Assembly: GCA_943842245.1 (NCBI GenBank)
Contig: CALTAJ010000001.1
Coordinates: 186,001 to 250,000 of the forward strand
DNA: 64,000 nt
Source: an uncultured Flavobacteriaceae bacterium
GTDB taxonomy: Bacteria; Bacteroidota; Bacteroidia; Flavobacteriales; Flavobacteriaceae
Reading direction: 5' to 3'
Part shown: one piece after another, positions 17,856-26,456 of the stretch
Numbering within the stretch: position 1 is the stretch's first letter
Layout: every line of letters begins with the position of its first letter
Translations under genes and position numbers: made by a program
The notes under the pieces: generated by a model
The model's input: only the letters and a program-made list of their open reading frames with translations
What the model was told of the DNA's origin: nothing
Database searches by the model: none

Positions 17856-20324
17856 TTAATAAGGGTCCACGTCAAAATTTACTCTTGTACTTCGAAAAGC
17901 TGCGACTGCTTGAAAGCTTTTATATGTTTTTGAAAGAAGACTTTTCACTTCATTTGAATTTAATTTGTGATCCACCTTAATAAGTAGCTGTTTATGAAAT
18001 AAGTTTCTTACTCTTGAAACAGCAGGGAAGATAGGCCCTAAAATAGATCCTTGATAGGATTGCTTAATCACATTTGAAAACCACTCTGAGGACATGTTAA
18101 CTGTTTCATATTGTCTACTCTTAAATGTGATTCTAATCATCTTGAAATATGGTGGGTAATGGTAATTTTTACGCTCTTTTTTTTGAGTTAGGTATAGCTC
18201 TTCATAATTATGTTCCAATACATGTTTTAATGTTGGGTGATCTGGTTGAAAAGTTTGTATTAAAACCTTTCCCTTCTGATCAGACCGACCTGCACGTCCT
18301 GCTACTTGACACATCATTTGATAGCTTCGCTCATGTGCTCTAAAATCCGGAATATTTAATACGTGATCTGCATTAATAACCCCAACAAGTAAAACATTTT
18401 TAAAGTCTAGTCCTTTTACAACCATCTGAGTGCCAACTAAAATTTGAATACGCTCCTTATCAAAAGCCTCTATTATTTTATCAAAATCCCACTTTCCTCT
18501 GGTACTGTCCCAGTCCATTCTACCTACGGAAGTATTTGGAAAAAGCTTTTTTATCTGTTCTTCAATTTGTTGAGTGCCAAAACCTTTAGTCGATAGTGTA
18601 GTCATCCCACATGCATGGCACTGAATTGGCATGGGAATATTATATCCACAGTAGTGACAGCATAATTGATTTTTTGTTTGATGGTAAGTTAGTGAAACAT
18701 CACATTGTGTACACTGAGGAGAATGCCCACAACTCATGCACTCGAGTATTGGCGCATAACCCCTTCGGTTTTGAAATAATATTACTTGTTTCCTATTACT
18801 TAGAGTTTCTTTAATAGATGTAATAAGTTGTTTAGAAAACATTCCTGTCATATTTTTCTTTCTATGCTCCTCTTTAAGATTAATAAGTTCAATATTTGGC
18901 AAAGAGACGCCGCCGAAACGTTCTGTCAATTTTACCCAACCATATTTTTTATTTCTAGCATTTTCCGCTGTTTCAATAGAGGGTGTTGCAGAGCCTAATA
19001 CCACTTTGGCGCCTATATTGTGAGCAAGATAAATTGCACTATCTCGAGCTTGATATCGAGGGGCTGGATCAAATTGTTTATAAGAATTTTCATGCTCTTC
19101 ATCTATGATGATCAAGCCTAAATCTTGAAAAGGCAGTAAAACTGATGATCGAGCCCCAACAATTATTTTTCTTTTCGAATTTTTGTCTAGAACTTGATTC
19201 CATACTTCTGTGCGTTCATGAATTGAAAAGCGGGAATGATATACTAGGACTTGATCTCTAAATCGAGATGCTAAACGTTTTACAATTTGTGAGGTCAGGG
19301 AGATTTCTGGTAATAAATATAATACCTGTTTTCCTTCTTTTATTTGTTCTTCAATTAAACTAATATAAACTTCGGTCTTACCTGATGCGGTAACACCCTC
19401 AAAGAGAACAACTTTTTTATTTAATAATTGAACTTTTAAATTTTCTAATGCATTAAATTGTGCTTTAGAAAGTAATATTTCTGAAGTTTGATTTTCAACG
19501 TGTCGAATCAAAATACGATTAGTCTCTCTATAACTTTCTTGAAGAATTCCCTTGTCAATTAAAGTTTTGATTTGCAAACTACTTGCCTTAGTTTTTTCCT
19601 TTAATTCTGAAACATTAAACCATGAACTCGAGTCATTCTCTTTATTAATAAGTGCCATCAAAATAGCTTTTTGTTTTGGGGCTCTACCTAAACTTTTAAA
19701 CACTTTCTCAATTTGATTTACTTCTTTGTAGAATGGTTTTAATTGTACTACTCTGATTTTCTTAGGTTTAAACTTCTCTTCAAGCTTTTGATGAATAATT
19801 GCTACTTTTTTTTCAATCATATCTAGGACTAGAGGCATTACTTTATTCAGATCAGTAATTTTACTGATTTCTTCTAAAGTTAGACTTTGCTTTTCAAGAG
19901 CTTCAAATACAATATATTGTAAGTCAGAAAGGGATTCAAGTTGATCTTCTGTAATTTCACATTTCACCAAAATGCTTGCACTTTCAATCATTAAGGCAGC
20001 TGGTAATGCAGCTCGAAGAACTTCCCCTTCTGAACACATGTAGTAATTAGAGATCCACTTCCAGAATTCAAGCTGTTTCTGAGTGACTACAGGAGTTTTG
20101 TCAAGGATCATCACAATAGGCTTAGCCTCATAAGTTTGAGGGGATAATTTATGAATCTGACTAACTATACCCGTGAAAATCTTTTGCTTTCCAAAAGGAA
20201 CTGCAACACGAGATCCTGGTTTCAAAATAGAAGCTTCGTCTTTAGAAATACAATATGTATAAGCTTTAGGTAGTGCCAGTGGGAGCAGAACGTCTATGAA
20301 ATGAGTCTGTGAATTAATCTCCAT
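17856..20324 (-). CDS. priA: Primosomal protein N' (replication restart helicase)
   Basis: An 822-residue PriA, the superfamily 2 3'-5' DNA helicase that reloads the replisome at stalled forks. The N-terminal DNA-binding region (FIDVLLPLALPKAYTY, VAVPFGKQKIFTGIV) precedes Walker A GVTASGKTE near 310, the DEEH box (IIIDEEHENSYKQ, near 402) and GSATPS. Eight cysteines in four CxxC pairs (CMSC, CTQC, CHYC, CHAC) form the two-zinc module inside the helicase domain. Motifs V and VI (VGTQMVVKGLDF, QVAGRAGRSDQKG) are intact. Its start overlaps the end of yihY by 11 bp, so the two are probably translated from one message. Confidence 0.95.
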   Translation of the reverse strand: MEINSQTHFIDVLLPLALPKAYTYCISKDEASILKPGSRVAVPFGKQKIFTGIVSQIHKLSPQTYEAKPIVMILDKTPVVTQKQLEFWKWISNYYMCSEGEVLRAALPAALMIESASILVKCEITEDQLESLSDLQYIVFEALEKQSLTLEEISKITDLNKVMPLVLDMIEKKVAIIHQKLEEKFKPKKIRVVQLKPFYKEVNQIEKVFKSLGRAPKQKAILMALINKENDSSSWFNVSELKEKTKASSLQIKTLIDKGILQESYRETNRILIRHVENQTSEILLSKAQFNALENLKVQLLNKKVVLFEGVTASGKTEVYISLIEEQIKEGKQVLYLLPEISLTSQIVKRLASRFRDQVLVYHSRFSIHERTEVWNQVLDKNSKRKIIVGARSSVLLPFQDLGLIIIDEEHENSYKQFDPAPRYQARDSAIYLAHNIGAKVVLGSATPSIETAENARNKKYGWVKLTERFGGVSLPNIELINLKEEHRKKNMTGMFSKQLITSIKETLSNRKQVILFQNRRGYAPILECMSCGHSPQCTQCDVSLTYHQTKNQLCCHYCGYNIPMPIQCHACGMTTLSTKGFGTQQIEEQIKKLFPNTSVGRMDWDSTRGKWDFDKIIEAFDKERIQILVGTQMVVKGLDFKNVLLVGVINADHVLNIPDFRAHERSYQMMCQVAGRAGRSDQKGKVLIQTFQPDHPTLKHVLEHNYEELYLTQKKERKNYHYPPYFKMIRITFKSRQYETVNMSSEWFSNVIKQSYQGSILGPIFPAVSRVRNLFHKQLLIKVDHKLNSNEVKSLLSKTYKSFQAVAAFRSTRVNFDVDPY

Positions 20325-21252
20325 CTGAAGACACCTTTGGTTCTCTTTTAAATCTAGTTAATGTTGCGTTTAATTCAAAGCCTAAGAGTAATATGTTAGA
20401 ATTCATCCAGATATACAAAAGAAATATCAACAAGGCTCCTATAGATCCATATAGCTGATTATAATTAGAGAAATTCTCAATATAAATCCCAAAGCCATAG
20501 GTTGTCAAAAAAAACAATAAAGTAGTCATCAAAGCACCAATAGTAAAAAATTGGTTTTTTCTTCCCTCAATAGTGCCAAAATAGTACAAGATATTTACTG
20601 TTAAATAAACAAAAAGACCAAAGAAAGTAAATTGACCGATTCTAGTCAATCTTATTTCAGAGGGAATTAAGGATCCTAAATTATTTAGAATATAAAACTC
20701 AAAATAGAAAAACATTATAACTGTAAGTAGAGATAGAAAAGCTAATACAACACTTACTCCGACGGATAATAAATATTGTTTAAAAAAATTTCTTGAAAAA
20801 GCTACATGATAAGACTCTTCAAAGTTGCCAAATATTGAAGAAACACCATTAGCTGATAAAAAAATAGAAAGTAAAAAAACTGACGATAGTAAACCTGCTC
20901 TGGGTTTATTTCGAATATCATCAAAAATATTTGTAAAAAAAGTTTGTGTCTCAGGAGGAAGAAAAAGCTCTATATAACTAAGAAAAGTTTGATCAAAATT
21001 ATCAATCCTTATAAAAGGTATCAAATCAACAAAGGGAACTAAATTTAAAATAAAGAGAAGGAATGGAAATAAGGCCATAAAAAAACTAAAAGAAATACTC
21101 CCTGCTCTGGAAGTTAGGGTCCCCTTCACAATTCCAATTATATACATTTCAAACAAATCATAAATTGAAAAACCATAAAATCCAGGTGGCTTTATGGCTT
21201 TTAAAAAAAATACAACAGACTTGATTAAAGGGAGTTGCAATATTTTTGACAT
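20314..21252 (-). CDS. YihY/BrkB-family inner-membrane protein
   Basis: A 312-residue integral membrane protein with about six hydrophobic helices. The family pattern is clear: TSRAGSISFSFFMALFPFLL in the first helix, GVSSIFGNFEESYHV in the middle, and the late GSIGALLIFLLYIWMNSNILLLGFELNATL. The family was once called ribonuclease BN or virulence factor BrkB; neither name describes a proven activity. Its function is unknown; a membrane transport or envelope role is often suggested. Its own promoter box lies 22 bp upstream, divergent from rlmH, and it overlaps priA. Confidence 0.88.
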   Translation of the reverse strand: MSKILQLPLIKSVVFFLKAIKPPGFYGFSIYDLFEMYIIGIVKGTLTSRAGSISFSFFMALFPFLLFILNLVPFVDLIPFIRIDNFDQTFLSYIELFLPPETQTFFTNIFDDIRNKPRAGLLSSVFLLSIFLSANGVSSIFGNFEESYHVAFSRNFFKQYLLSVGVSVVLAFLSLLTVIMFFYFEFYILNNLGSLIPSEIRLTRIGQFTFFGLFVYLTVNILYYFGTIEGRKNQFFTIGALMTTLLFFLTTYGFGIYIENFSNYNQLYGSIGALLIFLLYIWMNSNILLLGFELNATLTRFKREPKVSSDGD

Positions 21253-21274
21253 GTTTTGATTTCTTATATAGTTA

Positions 21275-21282
21275 CAAAGATA
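21275..21282 (-). promoter_or_regulatory. Predicted -7 box TATCTTTG for yihY-priA
   Basis: An exact TAnnTTTG match on the minus strand, 22 nt before the yihY ATG. It overlaps one arm of a 10-bp inverted repeat shared with the divergent rlmH promoter. Confidence 0.45.
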
Positions 21283-21333
21283 GAAGGCTAAATCATATTA
21301 AGATATAAATACTTTAAAAATCGAAAGCCTTTG

Positions 21334-21341
21334 TAACTTTG
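21334..21341 (+). promoter_or_regulatory. Predicted -7 box TAACTTTG for rlmH
   Basis: An exact TAnnTTTG match that ends only 4 nt before the rlmH ATG at 21346. If used, the transcript would be leaderless or nearly so. Confidence 0.45.
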
Positions 21342-21345
21342 GAAA

Positions 21346-21819
21346 ATGGAGATTCAATTAATGTGTATAGGAAAAACCGATCGATCTATTTGGTCTGAGG
21401 CTATGGCTAAATATCAATATCGTCTTAAACATTATATCAAGTTTTCAGTTATTTATTTACCCAACATTAAAATATCAAAAAAAATAGACCCAATTAAGGT
21501 TAAAACTGAGGAGGGTAAAATTTTACTTAAAAATATAAGTTCAAGTGATACCGTCATTCTTTTAGACGAAAGTGGAAAATCTCTTAGTTCTAATGCTTTT
21601 TCTAAAGAAATTGAAAATTATATGATTAATGGAAATAATAAAATTATTTTCTTGATAGGTGGTCCCTATGGTTTTTCTAATGAAATTTATAATAAATTCC
21701 CAAAGTCAATTGCGTTATCAAAAATGACATTTTCACATCAGATGATAAGACTTTTCTTTTGTGAACAACTCTACAGAGCATTTACAATTATCAATCATCA
21801 TCCCTATCACAACAATTAA
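21346..21819 (+). CDS. rlmH: 23S rRNA pseudouridine-1915 N3-methyltransferase
   Basis: A 157-residue SPOUT-class methyltransferase of standard length that methylates pseudouridine 1915 in helix 69 of 23S rRNA, using SAM. Conserved segments are the start MEIQLMCIGKTD, VILLDESGKSLSS near 66-78, the SAM-binding knot FLIGGPYGFS (about 102-111), and the C-terminal ALSKMTFSHQMIRLFFCEQLYRAFTI with terminal HHPYHN. The first ATG aligns with the family start despite the very short leader. It is followed 9 bp later by rdgB. Confidence 0.95.
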   Translation: MEIQLMCIGKTDRSIWSEAMAKYQYRLKHYIKFSVIYLPNIKISKKIDPIKVKTEEGKILLKNISSSDTVILLDESGKSLSSNAFSKEIENYMINGNNKIIFLIGGPYGFSNEIYNKFPKSIALSKMTFSHQMIRLFFCEQLYRAFTIINHHPYHNN

Positions 21820-21828
21820 TAAGCTTAA

Positions 21829-22404
21829 ATGAAAATTATCTTTGCAACACATAATCAAAATAAAGTTACAGAACTCAGTCAGCTTATACCTAAAAAATAT
21901 AACATTTTAAGTTTAAATGATATTGGTTGCGTAAAAGAAATTGAAGAAACAGGAAGCACTTTGGAAGAAAATGCTAAAATTAAGGCTGATTATGTAAGAT
22001 ATAAATATGGATTAGATTGTTTTTCTGATGACTCTGGTCTTGAGGTAGACGCCTTAAAAGGTGCACCAGGTGTTTTTTCTGCACGTTATGCAGGAAATCA
22101 AAAAAATAACGATGCTAATATTAAAAAAATATGGAAAAAACTTAGAGGTCAATCTAACCCAAAAGCAACTTTTCGCTCAATATTTCATGTTCATTTTAAC
22201 AATAAAACATTCAGTTTTCAAGGAAAGGTAGATGGTAATCTCATTTTTGAAAAACGTGGATTAAATGGCTTTGGATACGACCCTATATTTATTCCAAATG
22301 GATACAATCAAACATTTGCTGAGTTAGGAGATGTAGTTAAAAATAAAATAAGTCATAGGGCTTTAGCAACAGTTCAATTTTTGAAATTATTAGAAAGAGG
22401 ATAG
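21829..22404 (+). CDS. rdgB: Non-canonical purine NTP diphosphatase (RdgB/HAM1)
   Basis: A 191-residue house-cleaning enzyme that hydrolyses dITP, ITP and XTP to monophosphates, keeping deaminated purines out of DNA and RNA. Seen: FATHNQNKVTEL at 5-16, ETGSTLEENAKIKA, the metal-binding FSDDSGLEVDAL, PGVFSARYAG, GFGYDPIFIPNG, TFAELGDVVKNKISHRALA. The late KN.ISHR motif binds the purine. Length is standard. It shares a short operon with rlmH. Confidence 0.94.
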   Translation: MKIIFATHNQNKVTELSQLIPKKYNILSLNDIGCVKEIEETGSTLEENAKIKADYVRYKYGLDCFSDDSGLEVDALKGAPGVFSARYAGNQKNNDANIKKIWKKLRGQSNPKATFRSIFHVHFNNKTFSFQGKVDGNLIFEKRGLNGFGYDPIFIPNGYNQTFAELGDVVKNKISHRALATVQFLKLLERG

Positions 22405-22466
22405 TTCTAGTATTAATTACATTTAGGTTAAAAGGTTTTAAAAATTTTTTATTATAAATTTATGCC

Positions 22467-23219
22467 ATGAGGAAGATTTCGGTTATTGTTCTAATTTTAT
22501 TTGTCTTTAACGGTATTTCACAAGAAAATTTTAGCGCGATAGTTGAAAATGAAAGTACTGGACTACCAATGTCTAGTGTTCATGTACTTAATCTTACCCA
22601 AGTTATTGGCTCAATAACAGATAAGAAAGGTCTATTTGAAATTAGAGCTGAAGTAAAAGACACACTATATTTTTCATATTTAGGTTTTAAACCCTTAAAG
22701 ATTGCTGTAACTAATGATATGTTGAAATTTGGTAATTTTAAATTTGTAATGACTGAGCTAGCTTTTGCATTAGAAGAAATAGAAGTAAGACCCTATCAAC
22801 TTACTGGTTATCTAGATATTGATGTTAAAAATGTACCTATAAATAACGCAAAGCGATACAGTATATCAGGTTTACCTAATTTAGGTTATGAATCAGGAGG
22901 AAGGAATTCTAGAAATTTTTCAAAAGCTATTGGTAATTTGTTTAATCCACTAGATTTATTAAACAATATGTTTGGAAAGAATGCAATGCAAATGCGAAAA
23001 TTAAAGCGGATGCGAGAGGATGATGGAATTAAAAACCTTTTAGTATCAAAATTTGATCGTCAAGTATTAATTCAACTCTTGGGAATAAAACGTATTGATA
23101 TCGATGAAATCCTAAGAAATTGTAATTACTCAGATGCGTTTATGAGTGAAGCTAATGACTTACAAATTCTTGAAGCTATTTCAAAATGCTATGAAGAGTA
23201 TCGTCTTTTACAATTATAA
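22467..23219 (+). CDS. Exported protein with carboxypeptidase-regulatory-like domain
   Basis: A 250-residue protein with a signal peptide (ISVIVLILFVFNGISQ). Next comes a CarboxypepD_reg-like beta-sandwich (about 20-105: IVENESTGLPMSSVHVLN, GSITDKKGLFEI, FSYLGFKPLKIAV), the domain found at the N terminus of SusC/TonB receptors. Here no receptor barrel follows. Instead there is a charged, partly helical C-terminal half with NPLDLLNNMFGKN and repeated IDEILRNC-like helices. Such stand-alone proteins are frequent in flavobacteria and have no assigned function; a periplasmic or outer-membrane-associated role is likely. Confidence 0.72.
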   Translation: MRKISVIVLILFVFNGISQENFSAIVENESTGLPMSSVHVLNLTQVIGSITDKKGLFEIRAEVKDTLYFSYLGFKPLKIAVTNDMLKFGNFKFVMTELAFALEEIEVRPYQLTGYLDIDVKNVPINNAKRYSISGLPNLGYESGGRNSRNFSKAIGNLFNPLDLLNNMFGKNAMQMRKLKRMREDDGIKNLLVSKFDRQVLIQLLGIKRIDIDEILRNCNYSDAFMSEANDLQILEAISKCYEEYRLLQL

Positions 23220-23302
23220 TTAAATTCTAATTTTTAATACTTTTTAATACTAAGGGTATTTAAAAATCCGATCAATCATTCAAAATTTGCTGATTTTACT
23301 TG

Positions 23303-23310
23303 TATCTTTG
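23303..23310 (+). promoter_or_regulatory. Predicted -7 box TATCTTTG for purB
   Basis: An exact TAnnTTTG match 19 nt before ATG 23330. Candidate starts at 23300 (TTG) and 23312 (ATG) lie inside or only 1 nt after the box, so the box supports 23330 as the purB start. Confidence 0.5.
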
Positions 23311-23329
23311 TATGTCTAATATATTGATC

Positions 23330-24673
23330 ATGCTACTCACGGCACTTAATGCGATTTCCCCTATAGATGGCCGCTATCGGTCCAAAACAAAATCTCTTTC
23401 AGCTTATTTTTCAGAGGAAGCATTAATAAAATATAGGGTCAGAGTTGAAATAGAATATTTTATAGGACTCTGCGAATTACCACTACCTCAACTTAAAGGA
23501 TTTAATCCCTCACTTTTTGAAGAACTACGCAGTATTTACAGGCATTTTTCTTCTGAGGATGCTTTAGAGGTAAAGGAAATAGAACTTACTACAAATCACG
23601 ATGTTAAGGCAGTAGAGTATTTTATTAAAAAAGAATTTGATAAATTAGAATTACATGCCTATAAAGAGTTTATCCATTTTGGATTAACATCTCAAGATAT
23701 TAATAATACAGCAATACCTCTTTCTATAAAAAATGCTATACAGGAAATATACCTTCCTAACTTGGAGGAAATAATTATTAAATTGAAAAATCTAATTGAG
23801 GAATATAAAGATATTCCACTTTTATCAAGAACACACGGTCAGCCAGCCTCTCCTACTAAATTAGGTAAAGAAATAAAAGTTTTTTTAAAACGTATTGAAG
23901 CCCAAAAAGAAATGCTAATTCAAATTCCATTTGGCGCTAAATTTTCTGGTGCAACTGGAAACTTTAATGCCCATCAAGTTGCATATCCCGATATTGATTG
24001 GAAAGCCTTTGGTATGCAGTTTGTAGAAAGAAGTTTGGGTTTAAACTTCTCCTTCCCCACAACTCAAATCGAACATTATGATTCCTTTGCTGCTTTGTGT
24101 GATAATATTAAAAGAATCAATACAATAATTATTGACTTAAATCGAGACATGTGGCAATACATTTCAATGGACTATTTTAAACAAAAAATTAATGAGAATG
24201 AAGTTGGATCTTCTGCTATGCCTCATAAAGTAAATCCAATAGATTTTGAAAACTCTGAGGGAAATCTAGGAATTGCAAATTCAATTTTTGAATTTTTATC
24301 TTTAAAATTGCCTGTTTCAAGGTTACAGCGCGACTTAACTGATAGTACAGTTTTAAGAAATATAGGAGTCCCTTTTGGTCATACTCTGATTGGCATTAAT
24401 TCAACTTTGAAAGGTCTAGGTAAATTATTAGTAAATACTACTAAGATAGAAAATGATCTAAATAATAATTGGGCTGTAATTGCTGAAGGAATTCAAACCA
24501 TTTTAAGAAAAGAGGGGTATCCTAATCCTTACGAAGCTTTAAAAAATTTAACCAGAACTAACTCATCGATTGATCGGGAAGCAATCCAAAAGTTTATCGA
24601 ACAATTGGATGTCGAGGAGAATGTAAAATCTCAACTTAAAACGATTACACCTTTCAATTATACTGGAATTTAA
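23330..24673 (+). CDS. purB: Adenylosuccinate lyase
   Basis: A 447-residue fumarase/aspartase-superfamily enzyme. It cleaves SAICAR to AICAR and adenylosuccinate to AMP, two steps of purine synthesis. The N terminus LTALNAISPIDGRYR is characteristic. Substrate-binding TSQDIN and RTHGQPASPT (catalytic His) and the signature loop GSSAMPHKVNPIDFEN (about 290-305) with its catalytic Ser are intact. It is of the PurB subclass close to the E. coli type (about 456 residues). The chosen start follows from the family N terminus and the promoter position. purL lies elsewhere in this window, so the purine genes are scattered. Confidence 0.95.
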   Translation: MLLTALNAISPIDGRYRSKTKSLSAYFSEEALIKYRVRVEIEYFIGLCELPLPQLKGFNPSLFEELRSIYRHFSSEDALEVKEIELTTNHDVKAVEYFIKKEFDKLELHAYKEFIHFGLTSQDINNTAIPLSIKNAIQEIYLPNLEEIIIKLKNLIEEYKDIPLLSRTHGQPASPTKLGKEIKVFLKRIEAQKEMLIQIPFGAKFSGATGNFNAHQVAYPDIDWKAFGMQFVERSLGLNFSFPTTQIEHYDSFAALCDNIKRINTIIIDLNRDMWQYISMDYFKQKINENEVGSSAMPHKVNPIDFENSEGNLGIANSIFEFLSLKLPVSRLQRDLTDSTVLRNIGVPFGHTLIGINSTLKGLGKLLVNTTKIENDLNNNWAVIAEGIQTILRKEGYPNPYEALKNLTRTNSSIDREAIQKFIEQLDVEENVKSQLKTITPFNYTGI

Positions 24674-24848
24674 TTTATTTAATCAAATAACTAATCCAAA
24701 TTAGTGAACTAAAATTTAACTTTTTGTGATAAATTTCCTCCAGGGAGATTCATAAGCTGAGTAGATTTAACCCCTTAAGTATTCTAGAGGTTTAACAAGA
24801 TTAATTTTATAGAATTTTTAAAATTACAATTTATTGCTCCTATTTCTT

Positions 24849-24856
24849 TAACTTTG
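24849..24856 (+). promoter_or_regulatory. Predicted -7 box TAACTTTG for the S41 peptidase gene
   Basis: An exact TAnnTTTG match 23 nt before the ATG. It lies in a 206-bp gap after purB that otherwise shows only a weak 6-bp hairpin at 24690-24705 without a T run. Confidence 0.42.
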
Positions 24857-24879
24857 AATTTATAATTTTTTCAAAATAT

Positions 24880-26394
24880 ATGATAAAGTGGTTCATTAAT
24901 AAATCTATATTTATATCCTTATCAGTAATATTTTTTTTGTTATTCTCGAGTTGCTCTAAGGACCCTGTCAGTGAGAAACTTATAGGTTCAAACTTGGATA
25001 GTGATGATCTAGCTGTTAGTCTTTTAGGTGAATTGCAAATAAGTGATTTTGTTTGGAAAGGACTAAATGAATTTTATTATTGGCAAGAGGATGTTGCTGA
25101 GCTTTCTGACGATAAACTTATCGATCAAAAATCCTACGGTCAATACATAAGTGAAAATTCAGATGCTGAATCTTTTTTTGAATCTTTAAAACACTCTGAG
25201 GACCGTTTTAGTTGGATTCAAGATGATTATAGGGTATTAGAAAATACCTTACAGGGTATTTTTGCATCCAATGGAGTGGAGTTTGGTTTGTTATATGCTT
25301 GTCAAAACTGTAATGAACTTGTAGGTTTCGTAAAATATATATTAGAAGGTTCTGATGCTGAAAATAAGAATATTCAAAGAGGGGATTTATTTACTGGAGT
25401 TGATGGAACTGTTTTGACAGCAAGCAATTATAGATCACTACTTTTTGGTGATAATTTAACTTATACCCTAAACATGGCTTCTGCAAAAAATGGAGTCGTA
25501 TCTAATAACGGAATTAATGTAAAGCTAACCAAGGAAGAAAATTTTGAAACGAATCCTATTCAGGTCAGTAAAAGCATCACTATCAATAATAAAGATAATG
25601 GTTATGTTGGAAGTGTTGGATACTTAATGTACAATCAATTTGTCGCTGACAAGAGTGGTGAACTTAATAAAGCATTTGCTAATTTTAAATCAGACGGTAT
25701 TTCAGACTTAATTCTAGATCTCAGATACAATGGAGGTGGTTCTGTTCAAAATTGTGTGGAGTTAGCAAGTATGATTACTGGGCAATACACATCAGAAATT
25801 TTTGCGGAAGAACAGTGGAACACTAAATTATTAAAATATCTTCGTGAACGTTATGGAAAAGAGACTTTAATCAATCGCTTTACAGCTCAGCTTTCTAACG
25901 GTGACCCTATTAACTCATTAAATTTAAATCGTGTTTTTATAATAACCACCTCCGAGTCAGCCTCTGCAAGTGAATTACTCATAAATGGTCTAGATTCATA
26001 TATTGAAGTACTTCAAATTGGCGAAAGAACAGTAGGAAAAAATGTAGGATCTATTACAGTTTATGACTATGTTGACAATGAACAAACAAAAAATCCTGAG
26101 CACACATATGCAATGCAACCAATAGTGCTCAAAATTTCTAATAGCGATGGTTTTGCTGACTATTCTGATGGACTATTACCAGACACAGTTATTGAAGAAG
26201 ATATTCGAAATTTAGGAGTTCTTGGAGATTCTAATGAGCCTTTACTTGAAACAGTAATTAATATTATAACTGGTTCTGGAAAAATAAATATTCCTAAAGC
26301 TAAAATGTCGAGAGCTCTTTTGATAACTGACCCTTTAATGCTTCAGCGTCAACAAATGATAGTTGAAAAAAAGGAACTTCACTCAATTAGGTAG
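24880..26394 (+). CDS. S41-family peptidase lipoprotein
   Basis: A 504-residue tail-specific-type serine protease. The lipobox is FSSC near residue 25. A central region (about 150-180, GSDAENKNIQRGDLFTGVDG) resembles the PDZ substrate-binding domain. The S41 catalytic part runs from about 225: LILDLRYNGGGSV near 270-282, then the Ser in SESASASE (about 358-365) and the Lys in GERTVGKNVGS (about 387), forming the Ser/Lys dyad. These bacteroidotal lipoproteins are anchored in the envelope and degrade or process unknown substrates. It is transcribed alone and convergent with carB. Confidence 0.85.
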   Translation: MIKWFINKSIFISLSVIFFLLFSSCSKDPVSEKLIGSNLDSDDLAVSLLGELQISDFVWKGLNEFYYWQEDVAELSDDKLIDQKSYGQYISENSDAESFFESLKHSEDRFSWIQDDYRVLENTLQGIFASNGVEFGLLYACQNCNELVGFVKYILEGSDAENKNIQRGDLFTGVDGTVLTASNYRSLLFGDNLTYTLNMASAKNGVVSNNGINVKLTKEENFETNPIQVSKSITINNKDNGYVGSVGYLMYNQFVADKSGELNKAFANFKSDGISDLILDLRYNGGGSVQNCVELASMITGQYTSEIFAEEQWNTKLLKYLRERYGKETLINRFTAQLSNGDPINSLNLNRVFIITTSESASASELLINGLDSYIEVLQIGERTVGKNVGSITVYDYVDNEQTKNPEHTYAMQPIVLKISNSDGFADYSDGLLPDTVIEEDIRNLGVLGDSNEPLLETVINIITGSGKINIPKAKMSRALLITDPLMLQRQQMIVEKKELHSIR

Positions 26395-26456
26395 CTTTAA
26401 ATAATTTTACAAATTAGATTCTTTTCCGTAGTATGTTGAAAGTGATTGAGACTTTA

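Noticed and set aside
23240-23268. AT-rich near-palindrome with TTTTTAATAC and GTATTTAAAAA before purB
   Set aside because: The stem has a bulge, few G-C pairs and the T run is on the wrong side; not called as a terminator.
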